DNA of 64,000 nt. It comes from DATIUV01 sp049322755 (GTDB lineage Bacteria; Pseudomonadota; Gammaproteobacteria; Burkholderiales; UBA6910). Under the pieces are notes generated by a model that saw nothing but the letters and a program-made list of their open reading frames with translations, was not told the DNA's origin and did not search any database. A program made the translations under genes and the position numbers. The stretch lies in the NCBI GenBank assembly GCA_049322755.1, contig JBMOQX010000037.1, forward strand, positions 124,001 to 188,000. The letters are read 5' to 3'. This document shows, in pieces, positions 1 through 8,210 of this stretch; positions within the stretch are counted from its first letter, which is position 1; every line of letters starts with the position of its first letter.

Positions 1-179
1 AGATAGCGCTGGCGGTCGCCGTCGCGCAGCTCGATCGCCTCCTTCTGCCCGGTGGACGCCCCGGACGGCACTGCCGCGCGGCCCATCGAGCCCGATTCCA
101 GCAGCACGTCGGCTTCCACCGTGGGATTGCCCCGGGAATCGAGGATTTCCCGCGCGACGACGTCGACGATTGCGCTCAT
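1..179 (-). CDS. eno: enolase, N-terminal part (runs off left edge)
   Basis: Enolase interconverts 2-phosphoglycerate and phosphoenolpyruvate in glycolysis and gluconeogenesis, in the cytosol. Only the first 59 codons are in the window. They show the family's N-terminal motif DSRGNPTVE (residues 14-22) and the mobile loop SGASTG (39-44), whose serine binds the second magnesium. The ATG at 179 is preceded by an AGGGGAG ribosome site, which supports this start. It lies 29 bp downstream of kdsA on the same strand, the usual proteobacterial pyrG-kdsA-eno order, so it is probably co-transcribed. The rest of the gene lies outside the window, so the identity rests on the N-terminus and the context. 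Confidence 0.95.
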   Translation of the reverse strand, partial: MSAIVDVVAREILDSRGNPTVEADVLLESGSMGRAAVPSGASTGQKEAIELRDGDRQRY

Positions 180-208
180 GCTTCTCCCCTTTTCTTCGTG
201 ATACCCGG

Positions 209-1072
209 TCAAGCCGTCTTGCGGCCCGCCGCGGGCGCAAGCCCCTGCTCGGCAAATCCGCGCCGCTTGACCAGAGCGTCCAGTTCCTTGAGGGTTTCGA
301 GCAGCTCGCGCATGCGCGGGAGCGGCCACGCATTGGGGCCGTCCGACAGCGCGCGTTCGGGCTCCGGATGCGTTTCCATGAACAAACCGGCAATGCCGGT
401 CGCCACCGCGGCGCGCGCCAGCACGGGCACAAACTCGCGCTGCCCGCCGCTGCGATCGCCCTGGCCGCCGGGAAGCTGCACCGAATGTGTGGCGTCGAAC
501 ACCACCGGGCATCCGGTATCGCGCATCACCGCCAGCGAGCGCATGTCGCTCACCAGGTTGTTGTAGCCGAACGACACGCCGCGCTCGCAGACCATGATGT
601 TGTCGGCGCCGCTCGCCTCGCGCGCCTTCTGCACCACGTTCTTCATGTCCCACGGCGCGAGAAACTGGCCCTTCTTGATGTTGACCGGCCTGCCCGCCGA
701 CGCCACCGCCTGGATGAAGTCGGTCTGGCGGCAGAGAAAGGCCGGCGTCTGCAGCACGTCGGCCACCGCCGCCACCGCCGCCACTTCCTGCTCGGTGTGG
801 ACGTCCGTGAGCACCGGGACCCCGATCTGCCGCCGCACCTCCGCCAGAATCTCGAGTCCCTGATCCATGCCGAGTCCGCGAAACGACTGGCTCGAGCTGC
901 GGTTCGCCTTGTCGTAGGACGACTTGTAGATGAACGGCACGCCGACACTGGCGGCCAGTTCCTTCAGCATGCCCGCGGTGTCCATCGCCAGCTGGCGGGA
1001 CTCCACCACGCACGGCCCGGCGATCAGGAACAGGGGCCGGTCGAGGCCGACTTCAAATCCGCACAGCTTCAT
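209..1072 (-). CDS. kdsA: 2-dehydro-3-deoxyphosphooctonate aldolase (KDO-8-phosphate synthase)
   Basis: KdsA condenses phosphoenolpyruvate with arabinose 5-phosphate to make KDO 8-phosphate, the precursor of the inner-core sugar of lipopolysaccharide. The 287-residue protein has the usual family length. Visible motifs are GPCVVES (from about residue 19), YKSSYDKANRSS, ERGVSFGYNNLVSDMR, FDATHS and METHPEP. The cysteine in GPC (Cys21), with the His of DATHS, the Glu of METHP and the Asp of LSDGP, matches the metal-dependent class; the E. coli-type enzyme has Asn at the cysteine position. The class call is inferred from that one residue. It sits 27 bp after pyrG and 29 bp before eno, probably in one operon. 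Confidence 0.96.
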   Translation of the reverse strand: MKLCGFEVGLDRPLFLIAGPCVVESRQLAMDTAGMLKELAASVGVPFIYKSSYDKANRSSSQSFRGLGMDQGLEILAEVRRQIGVPVLTDVHTEQEVAAVAAVADVLQTPAFLCRQTDFIQAVASAGRPVNIKKGQFLAPWDMKNVVQKAREASGADNIMVCERGVSFGYNNLVSDMRSLAVMRDTGCPVVFDATHSVQLPGGQGDRSGGQREFVPVLARAAVATGIAGLFMETHPEPERALSDGPNAWPLPRMRELLETLKELDALVKRRGFAEQGLAPAAGRKTA

Positions 1073-1099
1073 CGTGGAGCCCTCCCGCGGCTCGCCGGG

Positions 1100-2785
1100 T
1101 CAGGCCGGCGCGGAGGCGTTGGCCCGCAACGGCGCCGGGCTCTCGCGATCCAGCGGCACGCGCCGCTGGCGCTGGGCCCGGGCGGCCTGGATGAAGGCCT
1201 TGAACAGGGGGTGGCCATCCCGCGGCGTCGAGGTGAACTCCGGATGGAACTGGCACGCCACGAACCACGGGTGGTCGGGCAGCTCGATCATCTCGCAGAG
1301 GTCTTCCTGCGCCGAGACCCCGCTCACCACCATCCCCGCCTGGGTCAGCTGCGGCAGCAGGGGATTGTTGACCTCGTAGCGGTGGCGGTGCCGTTCCACG
1401 ATGGACGGCGCGCCGTAGATGCGCCGCGCGAGCGTCCCTTCCACCAGACGGCACTCCTGCCCGCCCAGACGCATGGTGCCGCCAAGGTCGGAATCGGCGC
1501 TGCGGATTTCGCGGCCGCCTTCGCGCGTGACCCATTCCGTGATGAGCGCGATCACGGGGTGCGGCGTCTGCGGGTCGAATTCCGTGCTGTGGGCGCCGCC
1601 CAGGCCGGCCCGGTGGCGGGCGAATTCGATCACCGCCAGCTGCAGGCCCAGGCAGATGCCGAGGTAGGGAACGCCGTTCTCGCGGGCGTAGCGGATCGCC
1701 TCGATCTTGCCCTCGACCCCGCGCTTGCCGAACCCGCCCGGGACGAGAATCGCGTCCATGTCCCGCAGGCAGCCGACGCCTTCATTCTCGATGCGCTCGG
1801 AATCGATGTAATGGATGCGCACCCGGGAGCGCGTGTGGATGCCCGCGTGGATCAGGGCTTCCGACAGGGACTTGTAGGATTCCGTCAGGTTGACGTATTT
1901 GCCCACCAGGGCGATGTCCACCTCGCCCGACGGGTGATCCAGCGCGTCCACCAGCGCATTCCACGCGGTCAGGTCGGCCGGCGGCGTGGTCAGCGCGAGG
2001 CGCCGGCAGACGATCTCGTCCAGGCGCTGGCGGTGCAGGTTGTCCGGGATCTTGTAGATGCTGTCGACGTCCACCGCCGAGATGACGGCTTCCTCCGGCA
2101 CATTGGTGAACAGGGCGATCTTGCGCCGCTCGTCCGCCGGGATCGGGCGGTCCGCGCGGCACAGGATCACGTCGGGCTGAATGCCGATCTCGCGCAGCTC
2201 TTTCACCGAGTGCTGCGTCGGCTTGGTCTTGATCTCGCCCGCCGACGGGATGTACGGGACCAGCGTCAGGTGGATGAAACAGGAATCCTCGCGCGGCATC
2301 TGGATCGACATCTGGCGCACCGCCTCGAGAAACGGCAGCGACTCGATGTCGCCCACGGTGCCGCCCACCTCGACGATGGCCACCTCCGCGTCGCCGGCGC
2401 CCCTGCGGATGCACAGCTTGATCTCGTCCGTAATGTGAGGAATCACCTGAACAGTGCCGCCCAGGTAATCGCCCCGGCGCTCCTTCTTGATGACGCTCTC
2501 GTAGATCTGGCCGGTGGTGAAGTTGTTCCGGCGGCTCATCTTGGCCTTGCTGAAGCGCTCGTAATGGCCCAGGTCGAGATCGGTCTCCGCCCCGTCTTCG
2601 GTCACGAACACCTCCCCGTGCTGGAACGGGCTCATGGTGCCGGGATCGACGTTGATGTAGGGATCGAGCTTGAGGAGGGTGACTCGGATGCCGCGGGACT
2701 CGAGCAAGGCGGCGAGGGACGCGGATGCGGTGCCTTTGCCCAACGATGACACCACACCACCCGTGACGAAGATAAACTTTGTCAT
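1100..2785 (-). CDS. pyrG: CTP synthase
   Basis: CTP synthase aminates UTP to CTP using ATP and glutamine; it is the last step of pyrimidine nucleotide synthesis. The 561-residue protein is slightly longer than the usual ~545. The N-terminal amidoligase domain (about 1-270) shows FVTGGVVSSLGKG and LDPYINVDPGTMSPFQHGE. The C-terminal class-I glutamine amidotransferase has the PGGFGKRG oxyanion region, the catalytic cysteine in YLGICLGLQ and the His/Glu pair in CQFHPEF. The last ~30 residues are Ala/Arg-rich and probably account for the extra length. No good Shine-Dalgarno precedes the ATG at 2785. First gene of the pyrG-kdsA-eno unit. Confidence 0.97.
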   Translation of the reverse strand: MTKFIFVTGGVVSSLGKGTASASLAALLESRGIRVTLLKLDPYINVDPGTMSPFQHGEVFVTEDGAETDLDLGHYERFSKAKMSRRNNFTTGQIYESVIKKERRGDYLGGTVQVIPHITDEIKLCIRRGAGDAEVAIVEVGGTVGDIESLPFLEAVRQMSIQMPREDSCFIHLTLVPYIPSAGEIKTKPTQHSVKELREIGIQPDVILCRADRPIPADERRKIALFTNVPEEAVISAVDVDSIYKIPDNLHRQRLDEIVCRRLALTTPPADLTAWNALVDALDHPSGEVDIALVGKYVNLTESYKSLSEALIHAGIHTRSRVRIHYIDSERIENEGVGCLRDMDAILVPGGFGKRGVEGKIEAIRYARENGVPYLGICLGLQLAVIEFARHRAGLGGAHSTEFDPQTPHPVIALITEWVTREGGREIRSADSDLGGTMRLGGQECRLVEGTLARRIYGAPSIVERHRHRYEVNNPLLPQLTQAGMVVSGVSAQEDLCEMIELPDHPWFVACQFHPEFTSTPRDGHPLFKAFIQAARAQRQRRVPLDRESPAPLRANASAPA

Positions 2786-2789
2786 GGAA

Positions 2790-2820
2790 GGCTATGATAG
2801 CCCAAAAACATGACCGGCAA
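2790..2820 (-). promoter_or_regulatory. weak pyrG promoter candidate with 13-bp palindrome
   Basis: The 94-bp gap between divergent pyrG and the Crp/Fnr gene contains GGCTATGATAGCC (2790-2802), a palindrome with a 1-nt centre. On the minus strand it includes a -10-like TATCAT (2794-2799), with TTGCCG (2815-2820) 15 bp upstream, which is shorter than ideal. The -10 would lie only 8 nt from the pyrG ATG, implying a very short or absent leader. The palindrome could also be an operator. Confidence 0.25.
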
Positions 2821-2879
2821 CAGTTCGCAAGCGCCGTCGCCGATGGCGTCTCGAGCCGCTGCCCAGCGCCCAATCCCAG

Positions 2880-3557
2880 ATGCTGCCTCGCGCCGTCGCC
2901 GACGAGCTAAAGCTCCGCTACCCGCTGCTGGAAACGCTGCCCGCGACGCTGTTCGAGCGCATCGTCGCCGAGGCGGGCTACGCAGTCGTTCCGCGCGGCA
3001 CGGTGCTGTTCGATGAGCGCCAGGGTTGCGCCGCGTTCCCACTGGTGCTGGAAGGTGTGGTGCGGGTGAGCAAGACGGCGGCCAGCGGCCGCGAGTTGCA
3101 GCTGTACCGCGTCTCGCCCGGTGAAAGCTGCATCCTGACTTCCGGCTGCCTGCTCGGCGGCCAACCCTACGCGGCGCGCGGCGTCGCCGAGTCGGAAACA
3201 CGCCTCGTCACCCTGCCCCCCGCCACATTTGTCCGCCTGATCGACGAGCACCCGCCCTTCCGGCAGCACGTGTTCGGATTGTTTTCGGAGCGCATCGCGG
3301 AGCTGATGCAGCTGGTGGAGGAGATCGCCTTCCGCCGGCTCGACGAGCGGCTGGCGGCGCTGCTGGTGGACCGGGGGCCACTGGTGCGCGCCACCCACCA
3401 GGCGCTGGCCGACGATCTCGGCAGCGTGCGCGAGATGGTGACCCGCCTGCTGCGCGCCTTCGCCGAACAGGGGTGGGTGCGGCTGGCGCGGGAGCAGATC
3501 GAGGTGAGGGACGCCGCGGCGCTGAAACGGCTGGCCGGCAACCGTCCCACCGTCTGA
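2880..3557 (+). CDS. Crp/Fnr-family transcriptional regulator
   Basis: A 225-residue cytosolic one-component regulator. The N-terminal cNMP-binding-like beta-roll (about 20-140) includes GTVLFDERQGCAAFPLVLEG and a loop ESCILTSGCLLGG. The C-terminal Crp-type helix-turn-helix (about 170-205) reads HQALADDLGSVREMVTRLLR. It lacks the N-terminal cysteine cluster of true FNR, so a 4Fe-4S oxygen sensor is unlikely. The loop cysteines could take part in redox or metal sensing, but that is a guess. It is a single-gene unit, divergent from pyrG and convergent with ppsA 29 bp away. Its regulon cannot be read from this window. Confidence 0.88.
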   Translation: MLPRAVADELKLRYPLLETLPATLFERIVAEAGYAVVPRGTVLFDERQGCAAFPLVLEGVVRVSKTAASGRELQLYRVSPGESCILTSGCLLGGQPYAARGVAESETRLVTLPPATFVRLIDEHPPFRQHVFGLFSERIAELMQLVEEIAFRRLDERLAALLVDRGPLVRATHQALADDLGSVREMVTRLLRAFAEQGWVRLAREQIEVRDAAALKRLAGNRPTV

Positions 3558-3586
3558 CGCAAGCCGGCCCGGCGGGGTCGGCGCCC

Positions 3587-5986
3587 TCAGGCCGGCGCCG
3601 GCTCCCGGCGCTTCGCCTGGTTCGCGAGGAACAGCCAGGTCTCCACCACCGTGTCCGGGTTGAGGGAGAGGCTTTCGATGCCCTCTTCCATCAGCCACTG
3701 CGCCAGATCGGGATGATCCGAAGGCCCCTGCCCGCAGATGCCGACGTATTTACCGGCGCGCCGGCAGGCCTGGATCGCCAGCCGCAGCATGGCTTTCACG
3801 GCGGGATCGCGTTCGTCGAAGAACTCCGCCACCAGGCCCGAGTCGCGATCCAGCGCCAGCGTCATCTGCGTCATGTCGTTGGAGCCGATGGAGAAGCCGT
3901 CGAAGTGCTCGAGGAACTGGTCCGCCAGCAGAGCATTGGACGGGATCTCGCACATCATCACGATCCGCAGGCCGTTCTCGCCGCGCTTCAACCCGTTCTG
4001 CGCCAGCAGCTCCAGCACGCCCCTGGCCTCGCCCAGCGTGCGCACGAACGGCACCATGATCTCGACGTTGGTGAGCCCCATCTCGTCGCGCACCCGCTTG
4101 AGCGCGCGGCACTCCAGCTCGAAACAGTCCTTGAACGACGGCGATACATAGCGCGAAGCGCCGCGGAAACCCAGCATCGGGTTCTCCTCGTGCGGCTCGT
4201 AGCGGTCGCCGCCGATCAGACTGGAGTATTCGTTGGACTTGAAATCCGACAGGCGCACGATGACCGGCTTGGGCCAGAACGCGGCGCCCAGCGTCGCCAC
4301 TCCCTCGGTGATCTTGTCGACGTAGAAGCTCACCGGATCGCGGTAGCCTGCCGACTGGCGCTCGACCGCGGCCTTCAGTTCGGCGGGCACGTTCGGGTAG
4401 TCCAGCGCGGCCTTGGGATGAACCCCGATCATGCGGGCGATGATGAACTCGAGCCGTGCCAGCCCAATGCCCTCGTTGGGCAGGCGCTGGAACTCGAACG
4501 CCAGCTCGGGATTGCCCACGTTCATGGTGATCTTCACCGGCGAGGGCGGCATCGACTGGGGCGCCACGTCCGCCACCTCGACGTCCAGGCGGCCGTCGTA
4601 GACGTACCCCGTGTCGCCTTCCGCGCAGGAGACCGTGACGTCCCTTCCTTCGCTGAGCGCGCGTGTCGCGTCGCCGCAGCCCACCACCGCCGGAATCCCG
4701 AGTTCGCGGGCGATGATCGCCGCGTGGCAGGTGCGCCCGCCGCGGTTGGTGACGATCGCGGCGGCGCGCTTCATCACCGGCTCCCAGTCGGGGTCGGTCA
4801 TGTCGGTGACGAGTACGTCGCCCGCCTGCACCAGGGACATCTGCGAGGCGTCCTTGATGATCCGCACCGGCCCGATGCCCACCTTCTGTCCGATGGCGCG
4901 GCCGCTGGTGAGCACCTCGGAGCGCTGCTTGAGGCGGTAGCGCTTCATGCCGTCGAGCCCGCCCTGCGCCTTTACCGTCTCCGGGCGCGCCTGGAGCACG
5001 TAGAGCTTGCCGTCGACGCCGTCCTTGCCCCACTCGATGTCCATGGGCCGGCCGTAATGGGCCTCGATGCTCATGGCGTAGCGTGCCAGCTCGGCGACGT
5101 CCTCGTCGGTGATCGAAAAGCGCATGCGCTCGGCATCCGGGACGTCCACCGTCTGCGTCGACTTGCCGGCCTGACGCGAGTCGGTGAACACCATCTTGAT
5201 CGCCTTCGAGCCCCGGGCCCGGCGCAGGATCGCCGGCCTTCCCTGCTCGAGGCCGCGCTTGTAGACGTAGAACTCGTCCGGATTGACCGCGCCCTGCACC
5301 ACCGTCTCGCCCAGCCCGTAGGACGACGTGACGAACACCACCTGGTCGAAACCGGACTCGGTATCCAGCGTGAACATCACGCCGGCAGCGGCCAGGTCGC
5401 TGCGCACCATGCGCTGGATGCCCGCCGACAGCGCCACCTGCGCGTGATCGAAGCCTTTGTGCACGCGGTAGGCGATGGCGCGGTCGTTGAACAGCGACGC
5501 GAACACGTGCTTGACCGCGTCCAGCACGTTGTCGAGCCCGTGGATGTTGAGGAACGTCTCCTGCTGCCCGGCGAAGGAAGCATCGGGAAGGTCCTCGGCC
5601 GTGGCGGAGGACCGCACCGCCAGCGAAACGCCGTCCCCGGCCTCGGCGGCGAGCCGCTGGTAGGCGCCGCTGATCGCCTCGGTCAGTGCCGCGGGAAACG
5701 GGGTCTCCACCACCCAGCGGCGAATCTCGGCGCCCGCGCGGGCCAGGGACTCGACGTCATCGATGTCCAGGCTCGCGAGCTTCTCGTTGATGCGGCGGTC
5801 GAGGCCGCCGTGCGCGAGGAAGTCGCGATAGGCGGCGGCGGTGGTGGCGAATCCATGGGGGACGCGCACCCCGGCATGCTCCAGGTGGCTGATCATCTCC
5901 CCGAGCGAGGCGTTCTTGCCCCCCACCCGCTCGACATCGTTCATGCCGAGTTCGTCGAACCACATCACGTATGCCTGGCCGGCCAT
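3587..5986 (-). CDS. ppsA: phosphoenolpyruvate synthase (pyruvate, water dikinase)
   Basis: PpsA converts pyruvate and ATP to PEP, AMP and phosphate, the first step of gluconeogenesis from pyruvate, lactate or alanine. I start it at ATG 5986, giving MAGQAYVMWFDELGM at the family's usual N-terminus; a TTG further upstream at 6019 would add 11 unrelated residues. The 799-residue protein has an N-terminal ATP-grasp domain (VGGKNASLGEM, AVRSSATAEDLPDASFAGQQE), a swivelling phosphohistidine domain with GGRTCHAAIIARELGIPAVVG, and a C-terminal PEP barrel ending near the catalytic cysteine in GICGQGPSD. It is divergent from its regulator ppsR, a conserved arrangement. PpsR controls PpsA through a threonine beside the catalytic histidine (the T of GGRTCHA). 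Confidence 0.97.
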   Translation of the reverse strand: MAGQAYVMWFDELGMNDVERVGGKNASLGEMISHLEHAGVRVPHGFATTAAAYRDFLAHGGLDRRINEKLASLDIDDVESLARAGAEIRRWVVETPFPAALTEAISGAYQRLAAEAGDGVSLAVRSSATAEDLPDASFAGQQETFLNIHGLDNVLDAVKHVFASLFNDRAIAYRVHKGFDHAQVALSAGIQRMVRSDLAAAGVMFTLDTESGFDQVVFVTSSYGLGETVVQGAVNPDEFYVYKRGLEQGRPAILRRARGSKAIKMVFTDSRQAGKSTQTVDVPDAERMRFSITDEDVAELARYAMSIEAHYGRPMDIEWGKDGVDGKLYVLQARPETVKAQGGLDGMKRYRLKQRSEVLTSGRAIGQKVGIGPVRIIKDASQMSLVQAGDVLVTDMTDPDWEPVMKRAAAIVTNRGGRTCHAAIIARELGIPAVVGCGDATRALSEGRDVTVSCAEGDTGYVYDGRLDVEVADVAPQSMPPSPVKITMNVGNPELAFEFQRLPNEGIGLARLEFIIARMIGVHPKAALDYPNVPAELKAAVERQSAGYRDPVSFYVDKITEGVATLGAAFWPKPVIVRLSDFKSNEYSSLIGGDRYEPHEENPMLGFRGASRYVSPSFKDCFELECRALKRVRDEMGLTNVEIMVPFVRTLGEARGVLELLAQNGLKRGENGLRIVMMCEIPSNALLADQFLEHFDGFSIGSNDMTQMTLALDRDSGLVAEFFDERDPAVKAMLRLAIQACRRAGKYVGICGQGPSDHPDLAQWLMEEGIESLSLNPDTVVETWLFLANQAKRREPAPA

Positions 5987-6004
5987 CGCGTCACCCGCTG
6001 AGAA

Positions 6005-6033
6005 TTGTGTTAAGGGCAAAAGATCGCTATTTT
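6005..6033 (+). promoter_or_regulatory. candidate sigma70 promoter of ppsR
   Basis: In the 83-bp gap between ppsA and ppsR the plus strand reads TTGTGT (6005-6010), a 17-bp spacer, then TATTTT (6028-6033). The ppsR ATG at 6070 lies about 36 nt after the -10. The same AT-rich stretch probably also serves ppsA on the other strand, but I see no convincing hexamer pair there. Confidence 0.4.
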
Positions 6034-6069
6034 AGCCGCTCCGCCCTCGTGGCGCAGCCCGAGCGAGCC

Positions 6070-6894
6070 ATGACCGCCCAGCGCACCGCGTTCTTCGTTT
6101 CCGACCGCACCGGCATCACCGCGGAGATGCTGGGCCACAGCCTGCTGGCGCAATTCGAAGGCCTTTCCTTCATCGAGCGCCCGATACCGTACGTCGACAC
6201 CCTCGCCAAGGCCCAGCTCCTGCTGGAGGAGATCAAGCGCACCCGCGAGCGCGACGGCGTGCGCCCGCTGGTGTTCAGCACGCTGGTCAACCCGGAAATC
6301 AACGAGGTGCTGAAAAACGCCGACGCCCTGGTGCTGGACGTGATGGAGATGTTCATCACGCCGATGGAGAAGGAGCTGGACATGCGCTCCACCCATGCCG
6401 TGGGCAGGTCCCACGGCGCGCGGGACCCGTTCGGCTATCACCGGCGGATCGAGGCGGTCAATTTCGCCCTGTCCCACGACGACGGCCTCTCCACCCGGGA
6501 TCTGAACAATGCCGAGATCGTGCTGGTGGGCGTGTCCCGCTCCGGCAAGACCCCGACCTCGCTCTACATGGCGCTGCAGTTCGGCATCTGGGCCGCCAAC
6601 TATCCGTTCACGCCCGACGATTTCAGCGCCATGCGGCTGCCGGCCTCCATCGCGGCACACAAGCACAAGCTCTACGGCCTCACCATCAATCCGGAGCGCC
6701 TGCACCGGATCCGCAGCGAGCGCAAGCCCAACAGCAAGTACGCCGACATCGCCAACTGCGCCTTCGAGGTCCGCGAAGCGGAGGCCCTGATGCGCCAGGA
6801 GGGCATTCCCTACATCGACGCGACGGCCATGTCGGTGGAGGAAATGGCCACCACCATCCTGCACCAGGCCGAACTGAAGCGGCACATCTTCTAG
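6070..6894 (+). CDS. ppsR: PEP synthase regulatory protein (bifunctional kinase/pyrophosphorylase, DUF299)
   Basis: PpsR inactivates PEP synthase by ADP-dependent threonine phosphorylation and reactivates it by phosphate-dependent dephosphorylation. The 274-residue protein starts FFVSDRTGITAEMLGHSL. It carries the family P-loop GVSRSGKTPTSLYMA (about 154-168) and the later LTINPERLHRIRSERKP region. I chose ATG 6070 because the family starts right before FFVSDRTG; the 33 extra upstream codons have no family resemblance. It lies head to head with ppsA, its substrate. Its stop overlaps the stop of the convergent RNA methyltransferase through a shared CTAG. Confidence 0.96.
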   Translation: MTAQRTAFFVSDRTGITAEMLGHSLLAQFEGLSFIERPIPYVDTLAKAQLLLEEIKRTRERDGVRPLVFSTLVNPEINEVLKNADALVLDVMEMFITPMEKELDMRSTHAVGRSHGARDPFGYHRRIEAVNFALSHDDGLSTRDLNNAEIVLVGVSRSGKTPTSLYMALQFGIWAANYPFTPDDFSAMRLPASIAAHKHKLYGLTINPERLHRIRSERKPNSKYADIANCAFEVREAEALMRQEGIPYIDATAMSVEEMATTILHQAELKRHIF

Positions 6895-7700
6895 CGCCTG
6901 CCGCCCGCGGACGCCCCCAGCTGGCGCACACGCTCGAACACGCATACCGCGGCGGCGGCAGCCGCGTTGAGCGAGTCCACCGCCCCCGGCATCGGCAGGC
7001 GCACGCGCCGGGTTGCGGCAGCCTGCAACGGCGGCGAGATCCCCGCCCCCTCGTTGCCGATGACGAAGGCGACCGGGCCGGTCAGATCGACCTCGAACAG
7101 CGACGTCGGCGCATCCGGCACGGCGGCGACCACCTGCCCGTGGAACTCCCGGGCGGCCGCCACCAGATCCACCCGCTCCCGCACCACCGTGGCGAAATGC
7201 CCCCCCATCCCTGCGCGCAGCGCCTTGGGTGACCACGGATCGGCGCACTGCGCCGAAAGCTGGATCGTCTGGATTGCGCCGGCAGCGCAAGTGCGGATGA
7301 TGGATCCCACGTTGCCGGGATCCTGCAGGTCTTCCAGCAGCATCATCGAATCGCACATGCCCGGCACCGCCAATGCCGGGCGCGGCGCCAGCGCCAGCAC
7401 TCCGTCAGGCGCTTCCAGCCCGGACGCGGCGTTCAGGAGCCGATCCGCCAGCACCAGGATTGCCGCGGAAGGCACCCGCCGCATCAGCGCCTGCGCCGGC
7501 GCCGTCTCCGCCGCCGATTCACCCAGCACCAGCCGCTGCAGGCCGCCGAGGGTATCCAGATAGGCGCGGACCAGACGCTCGCCTTCCAGCACCATCTGCC
7601 CCGCGTTGCGTCGCTCCCGCGCCGAGGCAATCAGGCGCAGCAGCGCCCGGTAGGCCGGGTTCTCCCGCGAACGCACGACTTTGAGGGACGACCCGCTCAC
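6891..7700 (-). CDS. TrmH/SpoU-family RNA 2'-O-methyltransferase
   Basis: A 269-residue SPOUT-class methyltransferase that probably 2'-O-methylates rRNA or tRNA using S-adenosylmethionine. The N-terminal part (about 1-95) resembles the substrate-binding domain (MVLEGERLVRAYLD). The C-terminal knot (about 110-265) shows LLEDLQDPGNVGSIIRTC, VIGNEGAGIS and LPMPGAVDSLNAAAAAAV, the three standard SpoU motifs. The exact target (for example 23S G2251 for RlmB) cannot be told from the sequence. It is the last gene of the long minus-strand lpx/rnhB block, 49 bp after the CopD-like gene, and overlaps the ppsR stop by 4 bp. Confidence 0.9.
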   Translation of the reverse strand: MSGSSLKVVRSRENPAYRALLRLIASARERRNAGQMVLEGERLVRAYLDTLGGLQRLVLGESAAETAPAQALMRRVPSAAILVLADRLLNAASGLEAPDGVLALAPRPALAVPGMCDSMMLLEDLQDPGNVGSIIRTCAAGAIQTIQLSAQCADPWSPKALRAGMGGHFATVVRERVDLVAAAREFHGQVVAAVPDAPTSLFEVDLTGPVAFVIGNEGAGISPPLQAAATRRVRLPMPGAVDSLNAAAAAAVCVFERVRQLGASAGGRR

Positions 7701-7749
7701 GCGATTCCCGCTCCCGCCGCCGACGGCCCGGATGCGCCCCGGCGGTGTT

Positions 7750-8196
7750 TCACCCGAGCACTCGCCCGAGCGTGGCCACGGCGATGGTCAGCAGGCCCAG
7801 CGTCAGGTTGACCCCGACCAGCACGCGAATCCGCGCCAACGCAGACCCGGCCGCCTTCCAGTCCTGCGCGTCGCAGCCGCGCTTGAGGGCGGCGAAGGGA
7901 CCGACGTAGACGTAAACGTAGATGATGGACATCACCACGCCCAGCAGCAGCATGGCGATCACGTACACGCGCGTCGCTCCGAGGAGGCCGAGCATGTGAA
8001 AGCCGCTGCCCAGGATCACGATCACCGCCGCCCACACCCACGGGAAAAACCGCCGGAACGTGGCGGCCCAGAGCCTGAGGCGGGCCGGCGGTTCGAGCAC
8101 CTCGGCGGCCGCCGGGCGCAACGCCAGGTAGGCGAAGAACATTCCGCCGATCCAGATGACGGCGGCGAGCACGTGCAGAAACTTGGACACGATCAC
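7750..8196 (-). CDS. CopD-family integral membrane protein
   Basis: A 148-residue, very hydrophobic protein with about four transmembrane helices. The first contains LHVLAAVIWIGGMFFAYLALR, with the His and Trp typical of CopD-domain (copper resistance D-like) proteins. I start at GTG 8196 because AAAGGAG lies 8 nt upstream; the long upstream extension of this frame only shadows rnhB. It begins 14 bp after the rnhB stop, so it is probably co-transcribed. The family is found in copper or heme handling and in many uncharacterised membrane proteins. No metal cluster is visible here beyond the helix-1 residues, so the function stays open. Confidence 0.8.
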   Translation of the reverse strand: MIVSKFLHVLAAVIWIGGMFFAYLALRPAAAEVLEPPARLRLWAATFRRFFPWVWAAVIVILGSGFHMLGLLGATRVYVIAMLLLGVVMSIIYVYVYVGPFAALKRGCDAQDWKAAGSALARIRVLVGVNLTLGLLTIAVATLGRVLG

Positions 8197-8210
8197 GATG
8201 GATACTCCTT

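Noticed and set aside
170..2749. 859-codon open frame on the plus strand opposite kdsA and pyrG
   Set aside because: Arg/His/Ala-rich composition with no domain; it is the antisense shadow of two well-supported genes in a genome with GC-rich third codon positions.
3473..6001. 842-codon plus-strand frame opposite ppsA
   Set aside because: Shadow of ppsA, whose motifs and length are complete on the minus strand.
5987..6019. Longer ppsA starting at TTG 6019
   Set aside because: The 11 added residues do not match the family; ATG 5986 gives the conserved N-terminus.
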